Positions 41,646 through 51,045 of a DNA stretch of 64,000 nt are shown piece after piece. The DNA is taken from positions 1 through 64,000 of the forward strand of contig JAEPQK010000006.1 of the NCBI GenBank assembly GCA_017640615.1, written 5' to 3'. The notes beneath the pieces are model-generated. The model did not search any database. It saw nothing but the letters and a program-made list of their open reading frames with translations, and was not told the DNA's origin. The first letter of the stretch is position 1, and each line of letters begins with the position of its first letter. The position numbers were made by a program, and so were the translations under genes. This DNA comes from Rhizobiaceae bacterium. Its GTDB lineage: Bacteria > Pseudomonadota > Alphaproteobacteria > Rhizobiales > Rhizobiaceae.

Positions 41646-42926
41646 CTACTTTCTTTTGCGCCGGCGGCAGCGCCAGTTCCAATCGCGCTCTGGACCCACG
41701 TCGATATGGACCGATTTGGTGTGACAATAGGTGCCAACGCCTCCGCGGCCGGGCATGGAGCGCAGGAACTGCGCAAGCTCCCACTTGCCGATATTTTCGA
41801 CCTGAATATCGGCTGCGGCGCAGAACATGTGCAAAGAATTGCGCGAGCCGCGCGCCCGGCGGTTGTGTTGCGGGCTTCGATAGCCCGAGGTGACAACGAC
41901 CTTTTCGCCATAATGGCGCTCGACAGCCTTGAGCACACGCACCAGCGACGGTTTGAGGCAGCCGACGTCGACGCGGTCGGTCTGGATCATAAGGCCATTG
42001 GGCGCCAGCCGCGCGAAGCCGGGCGCCAGGGCGAGCTCGACATCGCTGTTTTCATTGATGTCGATATCGCTGTCGTCGGTCGAGCCCGACTTGCGCCGTA
42101 TCTCATAGAGGCTGTCGGAATCACGCACGCCGGGCAGTTTGTCCGTGCCGTAGAAATTGGAAGTGGCGGCTTGTGTTGGCTGCGCGGCTGCGACGACCAC
42201 AGGCTCACGCTTTTTAGCCGGGGTGACCGGCTCGGGCGCGGAAAAGAAGGATGACAGGAAGCCGCGGCGGCGGGCAGGGGCCTGCTGGACGGCCTCCGGC
42301 GGCCGGTTTTCGACATAGGCGGTCGGCTCGGCGACATCGGTCGGATCGACAGCCGCGACCTCGGTGGGTTCGGCCGAGCCTTCGGCTTGCACTTCGTCCG
42401 AAGCAGGTATTTCCGCCTGCGCGACTTGTGCCGGAGGGGCCGGCTGCTGAACATTCGCTGGCGGCGCCTTGCGGTGTTCCGACTTGGCAAACAGCGCTGA
42501 GAAGAAATTGCGGCGGCGCGGTTGGGGCGCTTGTGGCTGAGCGGCTCTTGCCGGCGCTGTCTCCAGATAGGCGCCGTCGGCGCCCATGCGCGTTGCCAGG
42601 GTCGCGTCGTCGGCGGTGGGGACAGCGGCTGCAAACTGCGTTTCGCCGCCGGATACAACCGCCGGTTCGCTGCCATCCGCAGGTGCTGGATTCGAAGCGA
42701 CCTGCTCGGGTAGCGCCGGATCGTCTTCCGAGACGATGAATTGCTGTTCGGCGGAAGCGGCCTGCGCGTCGGCGACCTTCTGCTGCTGATAGCCGGGCTG
42801 AGCTACGAGACCAAGCTGCGAAAACGGATCGGACGACGTGCTGCAGGAGGCCAGCAGCAAACCTGCCAGCCCCGCAGCGCCCGCATAAGTGACGAATTCC
42901 AACCTACGAAAGGCCGGCGTTGACAT
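41646..42926 (-). CDS. Lipoprotein with C-terminal M15 (DUF882/YcbK-like) peptidase domain
   Basis: A 426-residue protein. The N-terminus has a lipoprotein signal (hydrophobic AGAAGLAGLLLASC lipobox), then a long proline- and alanine-rich low-complexity region (about residues 30-270). The C-terminal domain has Zn-binding features of M15-type peptidases: SGYRSPQHNRRARGSRNSLH, then AADIQV, and VHIDVGPERDW near the end. Such proteins trim peptidoglycan peptides in the periplasm. I start at ATG 42926; the track start 42941 is a TTG. It is the first core gene beyond the tRNA. Downstream and upstream gaps hold nothing recognised. Confidence 0.8.
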   Translation of the reverse strand: MSTPAFRRLEFVTYAGAAGLAGLLLASCSTSSDPFSQLGLVAQPGYQQQKVADAQAASAEQQFIVSEDDPALPEQVASNPAPADGSEPAVVSGGETQFAAAVPTADDATLATRMGADGAYLETAPARAAQPQAPQPRRRNFFSALFAKSEHRKAPPANVQQPAPPAQVAQAEIPASDEVQAEGSAEPTEVAAVDPTDVAEPTAYVENRPPEAVQQAPARRRGFLSSFFSAPEPVTPAKKREPVVVAAAQPTQAATSNFYGTDKLPGVRDSDSLYEIRRKSGSTDDSDIDINENSDVELALAPGFARLAPNGLMIQTDRVDVGCLKPSLVRVLKAVERHYGEKVVVTSGYRSPQHNRRARGSRNSLHMFCAAADIQVENIGKWELAQFLRSMPGRGGVGTYCHTKSVHIDVGPERDWNWRCRRRKRK

Positions 42927-43157
42927 GCCGTCAGCCTGCAAGGCGTCTTCCCTTTGCGTTTGTTCTGACCCAAGCGCCTGAGCGCTCAGCAGAGTTTTCT
43001 CGTTGGTTCGGCTGTCGGCAAAATTGCCGGATCATCCCACCAGATTTACGCGCCCCAGTGTCCCGGTGCCCCTTGGTCAAAGCATTCTTGCCGTACATTT
43101 GAGCCGGCGAGGGAAATCACTGAGCGCAAACTATCGAATTGTGCCCGCAACCGCAAA

Positions 43158-44987
43158 TCAAACACGCACCTTTACATATGTGCCCGGTGCGTCGTCCAGA
43201 ACCTCGGTACGTTCGCCTGGAGTTCGCGCGTCAACTCGCTTCTTATCCTGCGATTCGATCCATGCATGCCAGTGCGGCCACCAGGAGCCCGGCGTTTCTT
43301 CGGCTTCTGCCAGCCAGTCCTCGAATTCGCCTTTCACCTTGCCGCCGGTCCAGAACTGATATTTGCCGGCTTTGGGCGGATTCACCACACCGGCAATATG
43401 GCCTGACCCTGCCAGGACGAAATCCACCTTGCCGCCGAAATAGGCGCTGCCGATGAATGCGGATTTCGCCGGTGCGATGTGGTCCTCGCGAGTCGCCAGA
43501 TTGTAGATCGGTATTTTGACGTCGCCCAGCGAAACCGGCTTGCCGCCGAGCTTCATCTTGCCCTTGCTCAGATTGTTTTCGAGGTAGCAATTGCGCAGGT
43601 AGAACGAGTGGTTTGCTGCCGCCATGCGGGTGGAATCGGAGTTCCAGTAAAGCAGGTCGAACGGCATCGGCGCTTTGCCGCGCATATAGTTGTTGACCAC
43701 ATAGGGCCATATGAGCTCGCTCGAGCGCAGCATGTTGAAGGCTGTCGCCATGCGCGTGCCGTCGAGATAACCCTTGTCGTTCATCGCCTTTTCGAGCGCT
43801 GCAATCTGCTCTTCGTCGACGAAGACTTTCAGGTCGCCGGCATGGGTGAAATCCACCTGGGTGGTGAGGAAAGTGGCGGAACGAATGCGGTCGTCGCCAT
43901 CGCGCGCCATCTTGGCCAGTGCCGCGGCAAGCAGTGTGCCGCCGACGCAGTAGCCGATCGCGTTGACCTTGGTGTCGCCGGTCGCTTTCTCGATCGTGTC
44001 GAGGGCGAAATTGAGGCCGAGATTGACGTAGTCGTCCCAGTCCATCTTGCCGTGGCGCTCGTCGGGGTTCGCCCATGAAATTACGAACACCGTGTGGCCC
44101 TGTTCGACCGCCCAGCGGATGAAGGATTTATCCGGGTTGAGATCGAGAATGTAGAACTTGTTGATCCAGGGTGGGCTGATCAGCAGCGGCCGGCGCAGCA
44201 CTTTCTTGGTCGTTGGCGTGTACTGGATGATCTCGACAAGCTCATTGCGCGCCACGACCTTGCCGGGCGTGGTGGCGATGTTTTCTCCGACAGCGAAGCG
44301 TGAGGCATCCGACTGCCGCAACTTCAGTTCGCCGTGGCCCGCCTTGATGTCCTCAGCCAGCATGTTCATGCCGCGCGCCAGGTTCTCGCCGTTGCTCGCA
44401 ACCGTTTCACGGAAAAGCTCCGGGTTGGTCAGCACGAAGTTTGAGGGCGAAAGCGCGTTGGTGATCTGCTTGATGTAGAAGCGGGCCTTGTGACGAGTAT
44501 GCTCGTCGAGCCCCTCGGTTTCTTCCGCGAGTTCAGACGCCCAGCGCGAGGTGACCAGATAGGTTTTCTTCAGGAAATCGAAGAAGGCGTTTTTGGCCCA
44601 TTCGGGATCCTGGAAACGCTTGTCGCCGCGCTCCGGCTCGACTGCCTCGCCGACTTCCTTGCCACTCATCTTCTGGACCGAGTTCGACCAGATCGACATG
44701 TAGTTGGACAGCAGGCGCGTTTGCGCCTCGAGCGCGCGGGACGGGTCGGAGAGCCAGTATTCGGTAAGCTTGGAAAAGGTGCGCACCATGTCGGCGACGG
44801 GATCGGAAACAGTGTCGCGAATCTCGCCCTTTTCGCGCGGCTCCGCCCATGCGGCAGCGGCTTTGCCGGCTTCCTCGACCATGCGGGCGAAATTCAGTGC
44901 GAAACGTTCCGGATCTTTGACGATATATTGTTCGACACCGGCGTTTTCAGCCTTGTCATCTTTGGCCTTTTCGCGCTGGTCGCCCAT
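43158..44987 (-). CDS. phaC: Class I poly(3-hydroxyalkanoate) synthase
   Basis: A 609-residue polymerase that joins 3-hydroxyacyl-CoA units into storage polyester on granules in the cytoplasm. The lipase-like box with the catalytic cysteine is GYCVGG; the triad is completed by Asp in TREDHIAP and His in GSGHIAG. Family segments LLISPPWINKFYILDL and WPYVVNNYMRGKAP are intact. The ATG at 44987 is preceded by GGGGAGGA; the track ORF extends to 45158 into the promoter region. It stands alone, divergent from a small lipoprotein gene. Length is typical of class I enzymes. Confidence 0.95.
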   Translation of the reverse strand: MGDQREKAKDDKAENAGVEQYIVKDPERFALNFARMVEEAGKAAAAWAEPREKGEIRDTVSDPVADMVRTFSKLTEYWLSDPSRALEAQTRLLSNYMSIWSNSVQKMSGKEVGEAVEPERGDKRFQDPEWAKNAFFDFLKKTYLVTSRWASELAEETEGLDEHTRHKARFYIKQITNALSPSNFVLTNPELFRETVASNGENLARGMNMLAEDIKAGHGELKLRQSDASRFAVGENIATTPGKVVARNELVEIIQYTPTTKKVLRRPLLISPPWINKFYILDLNPDKSFIRWAVEQGHTVFVISWANPDERHGKMDWDDYVNLGLNFALDTIEKATGDTKVNAIGYCVGGTLLAAALAKMARDGDDRIRSATFLTTQVDFTHAGDLKVFVDEEQIAALEKAMNDKGYLDGTRMATAFNMLRSSELIWPYVVNNYMRGKAPMPFDLLYWNSDSTRMAAANHSFYLRNCYLENNLSKGKMKLGGKPVSLGDVKIPIYNLATREDHIAPAKSAFIGSAYFGGKVDFVLAGSGHIAGVVNPPKAGKYQFWTGGKVKGEFEDWLAEAEETPGSWWPHWHAWIESQDKKRVDARTPGERTEVLDDAPGTYVKVRV

Positions 44988-45115
44988 GGTGGCGCCTGTC
45001 CTCCCCAATGTGCTTTTTATTGACATATTACAATGAGAAGTCCCTACACGTCCAACTGCGTCAGCAATTTGACGATGGCTTGAAACGGACTGCCGAAAAG
45101 GACAAGAAACCGGCC

Positions 45116-45433
45116 ATGGCGGCTTCAGCGAACTGGAAGCGTTTGTGCGCGCTCGCACCGGTCCTTGCGATCGCGGCCGGCTGTGTTTCGGCGTCGTTGG
45201 AAGACGCGGTGCCGGGTGCGCGCAACACCGGCAGCTATCCGAACCTCAACATACCGACTCGTGCCGAAACCGAGCAGCTGACCGACGAGGAGGCGTCGGC
45301 GCGGCTCGCGGCGTTACGCGACCAGCGCGCATCGCAAAAGGCACTGCCAACAACTGCAAGCAACGAGGCCGAGAGGCTGAAGAAGCTCAGGCGTAGTCAT
45401 GCCGAGGACACGTTGAAGGAAATCGAGAATTAG
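45116..45433 (+). CDS. Small putative lipoprotein
   Basis: A 105-residue protein. Residues 1-24 form a lipoprotein signal ending in the lipobox AIAAGC; the mature part is short, with PNLNIPTRAETEQLTDEEAS and a charged C-terminus. I do not recognise a characterised family. ATG 45116 is chosen because the signal peptide begins there. It is divergent from phaC and 69 bases before the aminotransferase gene. Confidence 0.7.
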   Translation: MAASANWKRLCALAPVLAIAAGCVSASLEDAVPGARNTGSYPNLNIPTRAETEQLTDEEASARLAALRDQRASQKALPTTASNEAERLKKLRRSHAEDTLKEIEN

Positions 45434-45502
45434 GGGCAGAGCGGCCCGCATCTATCGACCCGCCCGGTGATTGGGTGTATAGCCGCCGCGATCAGCCCAC
45501 CG

Positions 45503-46732
45503 ATGGAAATCACGATGGAAGAGTTTCACAAGGTTCGCCGGCTTCCGCCTTATGTTTTCGAGCAGGTCAACCGGCTGAAGGCGAGCGCGCGGGCCAGTGG
45601 CGCCGACATCATCGATCTCGGCATGGGCAACCCCGACCTGCCGACACCGCAAAGCATAGTGGACAAGCTGTGCGATGTCGTACGCGACCCGCGCACGCAT
45701 CGGTACTCTTCATCGCGCGGTATTCCCGGACTGCGCCGCGCGCAGGCAGCCTATTATGGGCGCCGTTTCGGTGTGAAGCTCGATCCCGAGCGGCAGATCG
45801 TTGCCACCTTGGGATCAAAGGAAGGCTTCGCCAATATGGCGCAGGCGATCACCGCGCCGGGCGATGTCATCTTATGCCCGAACCCAACATATCCGATCCA
45901 TGCCTTCGGCTTCATCATGTCGGGCGGCGTGATCCGCTCCATGCAGGTTGAGCCGGACGAGGGTTTTATTCCCGCCCTTGAGCGCGCGATCAGGCACTCG
46001 ATCCCGAAACCGCTGGCGCTGATCCTCAACTACCCGTCGAACCCGACGGCGCATGTCGCGACACTCGATTTCTTCAAGGATGTTGTGGCGTTCGCGCGCA
46101 AGCACGAGCTGATTCTGCTGTCGGACCTCGCCTATTCGGAAATCTATTTCGACGGCAATCCGCCGCCTTCGGTGCTTCAGGTGCCGGGCGCGATGGATGT
46201 CGCGGTCGAGTTCACCTCGATGTCGAAGACCTTCTCGATGCCGGGATGGCGCATGGGCTTCGCGGTCGGCAATGAACGGCTGATCGCAGCGCTGACGCGG
46301 GTCAAATCCTATCTCGACTATGGCGCCTTCACGCCGATCCAGGTGGCCGCGACGGCCGCGCTGAACTCGGATGGCGCGGAGATTGAAGAAGTGCGCGCGA
46401 TCTATCATCGCCGCCGCGATGTGCTGGTCGATGCATTTGCGCGTGCGGGCTGGCAGGTGCCGGCGCCGGCGGCAACGATGTTTGCCTGGGCGCCGATCCC
46501 GGAGCCTTTCCGGGCAATGGGTTCGCTGGAGTTCTCCAAGCTGCTTGTCGAGAAGGCCGACGTTGCCGTTTCGCCGGGCATCGGCTTTGGCGAACATGGC
46601 GACGAATATGTGCGTATCGCGCTGGTGGAGAATGAGCATCGCATCCGCCAGGCGGCGCGCAACATCAAGCGGTTCCTGGCGTCGGTCGAAACCACGCCGG
46701 ACAATGTGGTGGCGCTCAACGCGCGCCGCTGA
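45503..46732 (+). CDS. Class I aminotransferase, AlaC/LL-DAP-aminotransferase-like
   Basis: A 409-residue PLP enzyme. MEEFHKVRRLPPYVFEQVN is the start pattern of AlaC (YfdZ)-type alanine aminotransferases; the PLP lysine is in TSMSKTFSMPGWRMGF; NYPSNPTAHV and SDLAYSEIYFDG are typical. Two ATGs (45503 and 45515) are possible. It lies 38 bases before homoserine dehydrogenase, suggesting an amino-acid biosynthetic operon; AlaC makes alanine from pyruvate and glutamate. An aspartate or diaminopimelate role cannot be excluded. Confidence 0.88.
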   Translation: MEITMEEFHKVRRLPPYVFEQVNRLKASARASGADIIDLGMGNPDLPTPQSIVDKLCDVVRDPRTHRYSSSRGIPGLRRAQAAYYGRRFGVKLDPERQIVATLGSKEGFANMAQAITAPGDVILCPNPTYPIHAFGFIMSGGVIRSMQVEPDEGFIPALERAIRHSIPKPLALILNYPSNPTAHVATLDFFKDVVAFARKHELILLSDLAYSEIYFDGNPPPSVLQVPGAMDVAVEFTSMSKTFSMPGWRMGFAVGNERLIAALTRVKSYLDYGAFTPIQVAATAALNSDGAEIEEVRAIYHRRRDVLVDAFARAGWQVPAPAATMFAWAPIPEPFRAMGSLEFSKLLVEKADVAVSPGIGFGEHGDEYVRIALVENEHRIRQAARNIKRFLASVETTPDNVVALNARR

Positions 46733-46770
46733 ATTTTCAGACAGAATGTAAGGAAGGGGACGCCGGGGAT

Positions 46771-48084
46771 ATGGCCGACGCGTTGCGGATCGGAATTGCG
46801 GGTCTGGGCACCGTGGGTGCTTCTACCGTGCGGGTGCTTGCCGAGAAGGCTTCCGAGCTCACACGTCAATGCGGGCGCGAACTCACCGTCACGGCCGTTT
46901 CGGCGCGCGACAAGAACCGCGACCGGGGTCTCGACCTTTCCGGCATCGAGTGGTTCGACGATCCAGACGCGCTGGCGCGCTCGGCCGAGATCGATGTCTT
47001 CGTCGAGCTGATCGGCGGCGAAGATGGCGCCGCGCTCACCAGCGTGAAGGCCGCGCTCGAAGCGGGCCGTCACGTCGTGACAGCCAACAAGGCTCTGCTT
47101 GCCAAACATGGCGTACCGCTTGCGGAGCGCGCCGAGAAAAACGGCGTCGTGCTCAACTATGAGGCGGCGGTGGCCGGCGGCATTCCCGTCATCAAAACGA
47201 TGCGGGAATCGATGGCCGGCAACACGATCAGCCGCGTGTTCGGTATCCTCAACGGCACCAGCAATTATATCCTGACCCGCATGGAGGCCGAGGGCCTGTC
47301 CTTCGCCGACTGCCTGAAGGATGCACAGCGGCTCGGCTATGCCGAGGCGGACCCGACCTTCGACATTGAAGGCCAGGACACGGCTCACAAGCTGGCGATC
47401 CTTTCCAGCCTCGCATTCGGTCACAAAATCGCGGGCGAAGACATCTATCTTGAAGGGATCTCGAATATCAGCCAGGCGGATATTCGCGCGGCGGCGGAAC
47501 TCGGCTACCGCATCAAGCTGCTGGGCGTTGCGCAGCGCACCGAGAGCGGCGTGGAGCAGCGCGTTCACCCGACCATGGTGCCCACTGCCTCCGTGATCGC
47601 GCAGGTGCATGGCGTGACGAACGCTGTCGCAGTCGAGACCGATATTCTGGGCGAGCTTCTGCTTTCGGGACCGGGTGCGGGCGGCAGCGCGACGGCTTCT
47701 GCGGTTGTCGGCGACATTGCCGATATCGCCAAGAGCCGGCCGGGCTTTCAGAACGCGCCGGTGTTCGGCCGGCCTGCCAAGCAGCTCACGCCTTACAAGC
47801 GGGCGCGGATGCGCACCCATGCGGGCGGCTACTTCATCCGCTTCACCGTGCATGACCGCGCAGGCGTCTTCGCAGCGCTTGCCAAGCGCATGGCCGACAA
47901 CGCCATTTCGCTGGAATCGATCGTTCAGCACGCCAGCGACGATCAGCCCGAAAAGCACAAGACGGTTATTCTCGTCACCCATGAGACGACGGAAGCGGCG
48001 GTGCGCAAGGCCGTTGACGGTGTGACGCGCGACGGCCACCTTGTGGACAAGGCGCAGGTCATCCGTATCGAACGGGCGGCATAG
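46771..48084 (+). CDS. hom: Homoserine dehydrogenase
   Basis: A 437-residue enzyme reducing aspartate semialdehyde to homoserine for threonine and methionine synthesis. The NAD(P)-binding GIAGLGTVGASTVRVL is at the N-terminus; the catalytic region includes NYEAAVAGGIPVIK, GILNGTSNYILTRM and YAEADPTFDIEGQDTAHK. The C-terminal ACT domain (about residues 355-435, FIRFTVHDRAGVFAAL) mediates feedback control. An AAGGAAGGGGA ribosome site precedes the ATG. It is in a likely operon with the AlaC-type gene and glpX. Confidence 0.96.
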   Translation: MADALRIGIAGLGTVGASTVRVLAEKASELTRQCGRELTVTAVSARDKNRDRGLDLSGIEWFDDPDALARSAEIDVFVELIGGEDGAALTSVKAALEAGRHVVTANKALLAKHGVPLAERAEKNGVVLNYEAAVAGGIPVIKTMRESMAGNTISRVFGILNGTSNYILTRMEAEGLSFADCLKDAQRLGYAEADPTFDIEGQDTAHKLAILSSLAFGHKIAGEDIYLEGISNISQADIRAAAELGYRIKLLGVAQRTESGVEQRVHPTMVPTASVIAQVHGVTNAVAVETDILGELLLSGPGAGGSATASAVVGDIADIAKSRPGFQNAPVFGRPAKQLTPYKRARMRTHAGGYFIRFTVHDRAGVFAALAKRMADNAISLESIVQHASDDQPEKHKTVILVTHETTEAAVRKAVDGVTRDGHLVDKAQVIRIERAA

Positions 48085-48218
48085 AGCCTTTTTCCGGCGT
48101 TCCACAAAAGTTCAATCGATTCAGTTCGTTGGGTCGTCAAGCTGTCACTTGATGCCGGCAGGTTCCTTTGACAGAAGGATCGCCACGCAACGAACCACAT
48201 CCCCGCCGGAGACATCCC

Positions 48219-49196
48219 ATGGCAAAATCCGCCCAGTCGGGCCTCGACCGTATCCTGACGCTTGAGCTGGTGCGGGTGACCGAACGCGCAGCTGTTGCGG
48301 CCGCCCGGCTGCGCGGACGCGGGGATGAAAAAGAGGCCGACCAGGCGGCGGTGGACGCCATGCGCGCCGAGCTGAACCGGCTGCCGATCAAAGGCACTGT
48401 GGTTATCGGCGAAGGCGAACGCGACGAAGCGCCCATGCTCTATATCGGCGAGGAGGTTGGCGACGGCGAAGGGCCAGAGGTCGATATCGCGCTCGACCCG
48501 TTGGAAGGCACGACGATCTGCGCCAAGAACCTGCCGAATTCGCTCGCGGTGATCGCAATCGCCGAGCGCGGCAGCCTGCTTTACGCGCCCGACGTCTATA
48601 TGGACAAGATCGCGGTGGGCCCGGGTTATCCGGCCGGTATCGTCGACCTCGATGCGCCCGCGGCAGAGAACATCGCCAATATCGCCAAGGCAAAATGTGT
48701 CGCGGTGAGCGACATCACCGCCTGCATTCTCGACCGTCCGCGCCATGCGCGGCTGATCGAAGCCGTCCGCGACACTGGTGCTGCTATCCGGCTGATCGGC
48801 GATGGCGATGTCGCCGGCGTCATTCATACGACCGACCCGGACGAAACGGGCATCGACATCTATATGGGCTCGGGCGGTGCGCCTGAGGGCGTGCTTGCGG
48901 CTGCCGCGTTGCGGTGTATTGGCGGACAGATGCAGGGACGGCTGCAGCTTAACACGGACGACAAGATCGCACGCGCGGCCAAGATGGGAATTTCGGACCC
49001 GCTAAAGGTCTATACGATGGAGGAAATGGCGCGAGGCGATGTGCTTTTTGCAGCCACCGGCGTGACCGACGGGAATCTGCTGTCGGGTGTCAAATTCGGC
49101 CGCGACTCCATCGAGACTGAAACCATCGTGATGCGTTCGTCCTCGCAGACCGTGCGCAGCATCAAGGCGCGGCATCAGGACATGGACAAGTTTTGA
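48219..49196 (+). CDS. glpX: Class II fructose-1,6-bisphosphatase
   Basis: A 325-residue phosphatase for gluconeogenesis. Metal and substrate motifs are clear: GTVVIGEGERDEAPMLYIGE and DIALDPLEGTTICAK, then GDGDVAGVIHTTDPDE. The ATG at 48219 is chosen; the track start at 48168 adds residues without family similarity. It follows hom by 134 bases and precedes recJ by 64 bases. This gene order is one I associate with rhizobial relatives. Confidence 0.95.
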   Translation: MAKSAQSGLDRILTLELVRVTERAAVAAARLRGRGDEKEADQAAVDAMRAELNRLPIKGTVVIGEGERDEAPMLYIGEEVGDGEGPEVDIALDPLEGTTICAKNLPNSLAVIAIAERGSLLYAPDVYMDKIAVGPGYPAGIVDLDAPAAENIANIAKAKCVAVSDITACILDRPRHARLIEAVRDTGAAIRLIGDGDVAGVIHTTDPDETGIDIYMGSGGAPEGVLAAAALRCIGGQMQGRLQLNTDDKIARAAKMGISDPLKVYTMEEMARGDVLFAATGVTDGNLLSGVKFGRDSIETETIVMRSSSQTVRSIKARHQDMDKF

Positions 49197-49260
49197 GTTC
49201 GCGCGGGATATCGCCCCGCACGACCTTTCGCGCAAAAGCCTGAACGCGCATGATGCTGCG

Positions 49261-51042
49261 ATGAGCGGCGAAAAGCGTCTATTCCTCGATGTCGATAATT
49301 CGGCGACAGGCCGCGCTTGGCGGCATCGGCTCGATATGCGCCAGGAGCAGCTTGCGACAGCGATCGCGCAGGAGCATGGCCTGCCCGACATAGTTTCGCG
49401 AGTTCTCGCTGGGCGCGGCATACAGGCGGAGGGGGCCGAGCGCTTTCTCGATCCGACGATCCGCGATCTTCTGCCCGACCCTTCGACGCTGACAGACATG
49501 AAAGCCGCCGCAGACCGGCTGGCCAAAGCGATCTGTAACAGGGAGCGGGTGGCGATCTTTGGCGACTACGATGTCGATGGCGCGGTATCGTCGGCCATGC
49601 TGGCGCGCTTCCTGCGGCACTATGGTATCGAGGCGCGTATCTACATTCCCGACCGCATTTTCGAGGGCTACGGGCCGAACCCGGATGCGATGCGTGAACT
49701 CGCCGGTTCGGCAAGCCTGATCGTCACGGTCGATTGCGGCACCAACAGCGCAGAAGCGATCGCAGCGGGCAGGGCGGCAGGAGCCGATGTGCTGGTGCTC
49801 GACCATCATCAGGTCGGCGGTGCGCTTCCCGCCGATACGCTGGTGGTCAATCCGAACCGGGACGACGATCTCTCAGGGCAGGGGCATCTATGCGCGGCCG
49901 GCGTGGTGTTTCTGTCCCTTGTCGAAACCGTGCGGCGGCTGCGTGGAGCAAGCGACCTGCCGTCGCCACCGGACCTCCTGAAATATCTCGACCTGTTGGC
50001 GCTTGCGACTGTTGCTGACGTCGTTCCACTGACGGGCGCAAACCGGGCTTTCGTGGTCAAGGGGCTGATTGCAATGCGGGCGCTCGGCAATCCCGGCCTC
50101 GCGGCACTCATTCGGGCTGCTCGTATCGGCGAGCCGGTTGCGACATTTCATCTGGGCTTCGTGCTCGGCCCCCGCATCAATGCCGGTGGGCGCATCGGCG
50201 ATGCAGCGCTTGGTGCGCGCCTGCTCGCAACCGACGATCCCACCGAAGCGCAGGAAATTGCAGAGACGCTGGAGCGGCTCAACGCCGAGCGACAGGCACT
50301 CGAGCAGCAGATGGTGGACGAGGCTAAAGCCGAAGCCGACGCCGAGATGGCGGCGGGCGGAGGGCCCGAGATTCTGGTCGCCGGCTCGCGCGAGTGGCAC
50401 CCCGGCATTGTCGGTCTCATCGCCTCGCGCCTGAAGGACCATGCGCGGCGGCCTGCATTCGCAATTGCGTTCAACGCAAATGGTGTCGGAACCGGCTCGG
50501 GGCGTTCGATAGCAGGCTTCGACCTTGGCCGTCTCGTCAACGCGGCGGTCGAGAAAGGCCTGCTCATCAAGGGCGGCGGCCACGCTATGGCCGCTGGCAT
50601 AACCGTGGAAAAGGCCAAGCTCGCGGAGTTGCGCGGCTTCTTCGAAGAGGCGGCTGGCGGGCGCATTTTCGCGCTGCGCGATCAGGAAAGCGTGCTCATC
50701 GACGCGGCACTTTCGGCCGGCGGTGCAACGATCGATCTGGTCGAGACGCTGGAGCGCGCCGGGCCATACGGGGCCGGGCACGCCGCTCCGCTGCTGGTCC
50801 TGCCACGGCACATCCTGTCCGACGCTCGTGTCGTGGGCACCAATCACGTTAGGGCTGAACTGCGCTCAGAAACCGGCCAGCGGCTGGCGGCGATCGCCTT
50901 TCGCGCCGCCGACAACGACCTCGGTCGCTTCCTGCTCGACCGTCGCGGACACACGATCCACGCGGTGGGCACCCTTGCCATCAATCACTGGAATGGAAAC
51001 CGGACCGTGCAACTGCGCATGGTCGATGCGGCAGCGGCCTGA
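49261..51042 (+). CDS. recJ: Single-stranded-DNA-specific exonuclease RecJ
   Basis: A 593-residue 5'-3' exonuclease used in recombination and mismatch repair. DHH-family motifs: FGDYDVDGAVSSAML, IVTVDCGTNS and VLDHHQVGG; the DHHA1 domain has GGGHAMAAGITVEKAK. Length is near the family's usual 570-600. It is convergent with the patatin-like gene, with only 3 bases between stops. All catalytic aspartates and histidines in the motifs seen are present. Confidence 0.96.
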   Translation: MSGEKRLFLDVDNSATGRAWRHRLDMRQEQLATAIAQEHGLPDIVSRVLAGRGIQAEGAERFLDPTIRDLLPDPSTLTDMKAAADRLAKAICNRERVAIFGDYDVDGAVSSAMLARFLRHYGIEARIYIPDRIFEGYGPNPDAMRELAGSASLIVTVDCGTNSAEAIAAGRAAGADVLVLDHHQVGGALPADTLVVNPNRDDDLSGQGHLCAAGVVFLSLVETVRRLRGASDLPSPPDLLKYLDLLALATVADVVPLTGANRAFVVKGLIAMRALGNPGLAALIRAARIGEPVATFHLGFVLGPRINAGGRIGDAALGARLLATDDPTEAQEIAETLERLNAERQALEQQMVDEAKAEADAEMAAGGGPEILVAGSREWHPGIVGLIASRLKDHARRPAFAIAFNANGVGTGSGRSIAGFDLGRLVNAAVEKGLLIKGGGHAMAAGITVEKAKLAELRGFFEEAAGGRIFALRDQESVLIDAALSAGGATIDLVETLERAGPYGAGHAAPLLVLPRHILSDARVVGTNHVRAELRSETGQRLAAIAFRAADNDLGRFLLDRRGHTIHAVGTLAINHWNGNRTVQLRMVDAAAA

Positions 51043-51045
51043 GGC

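Noticed and set aside
46405-48105. Minus-strand ORF of 566 codons
   Set aside because: Antisense to the aminotransferase and homoserine dehydrogenase genes; no motif; shadow.
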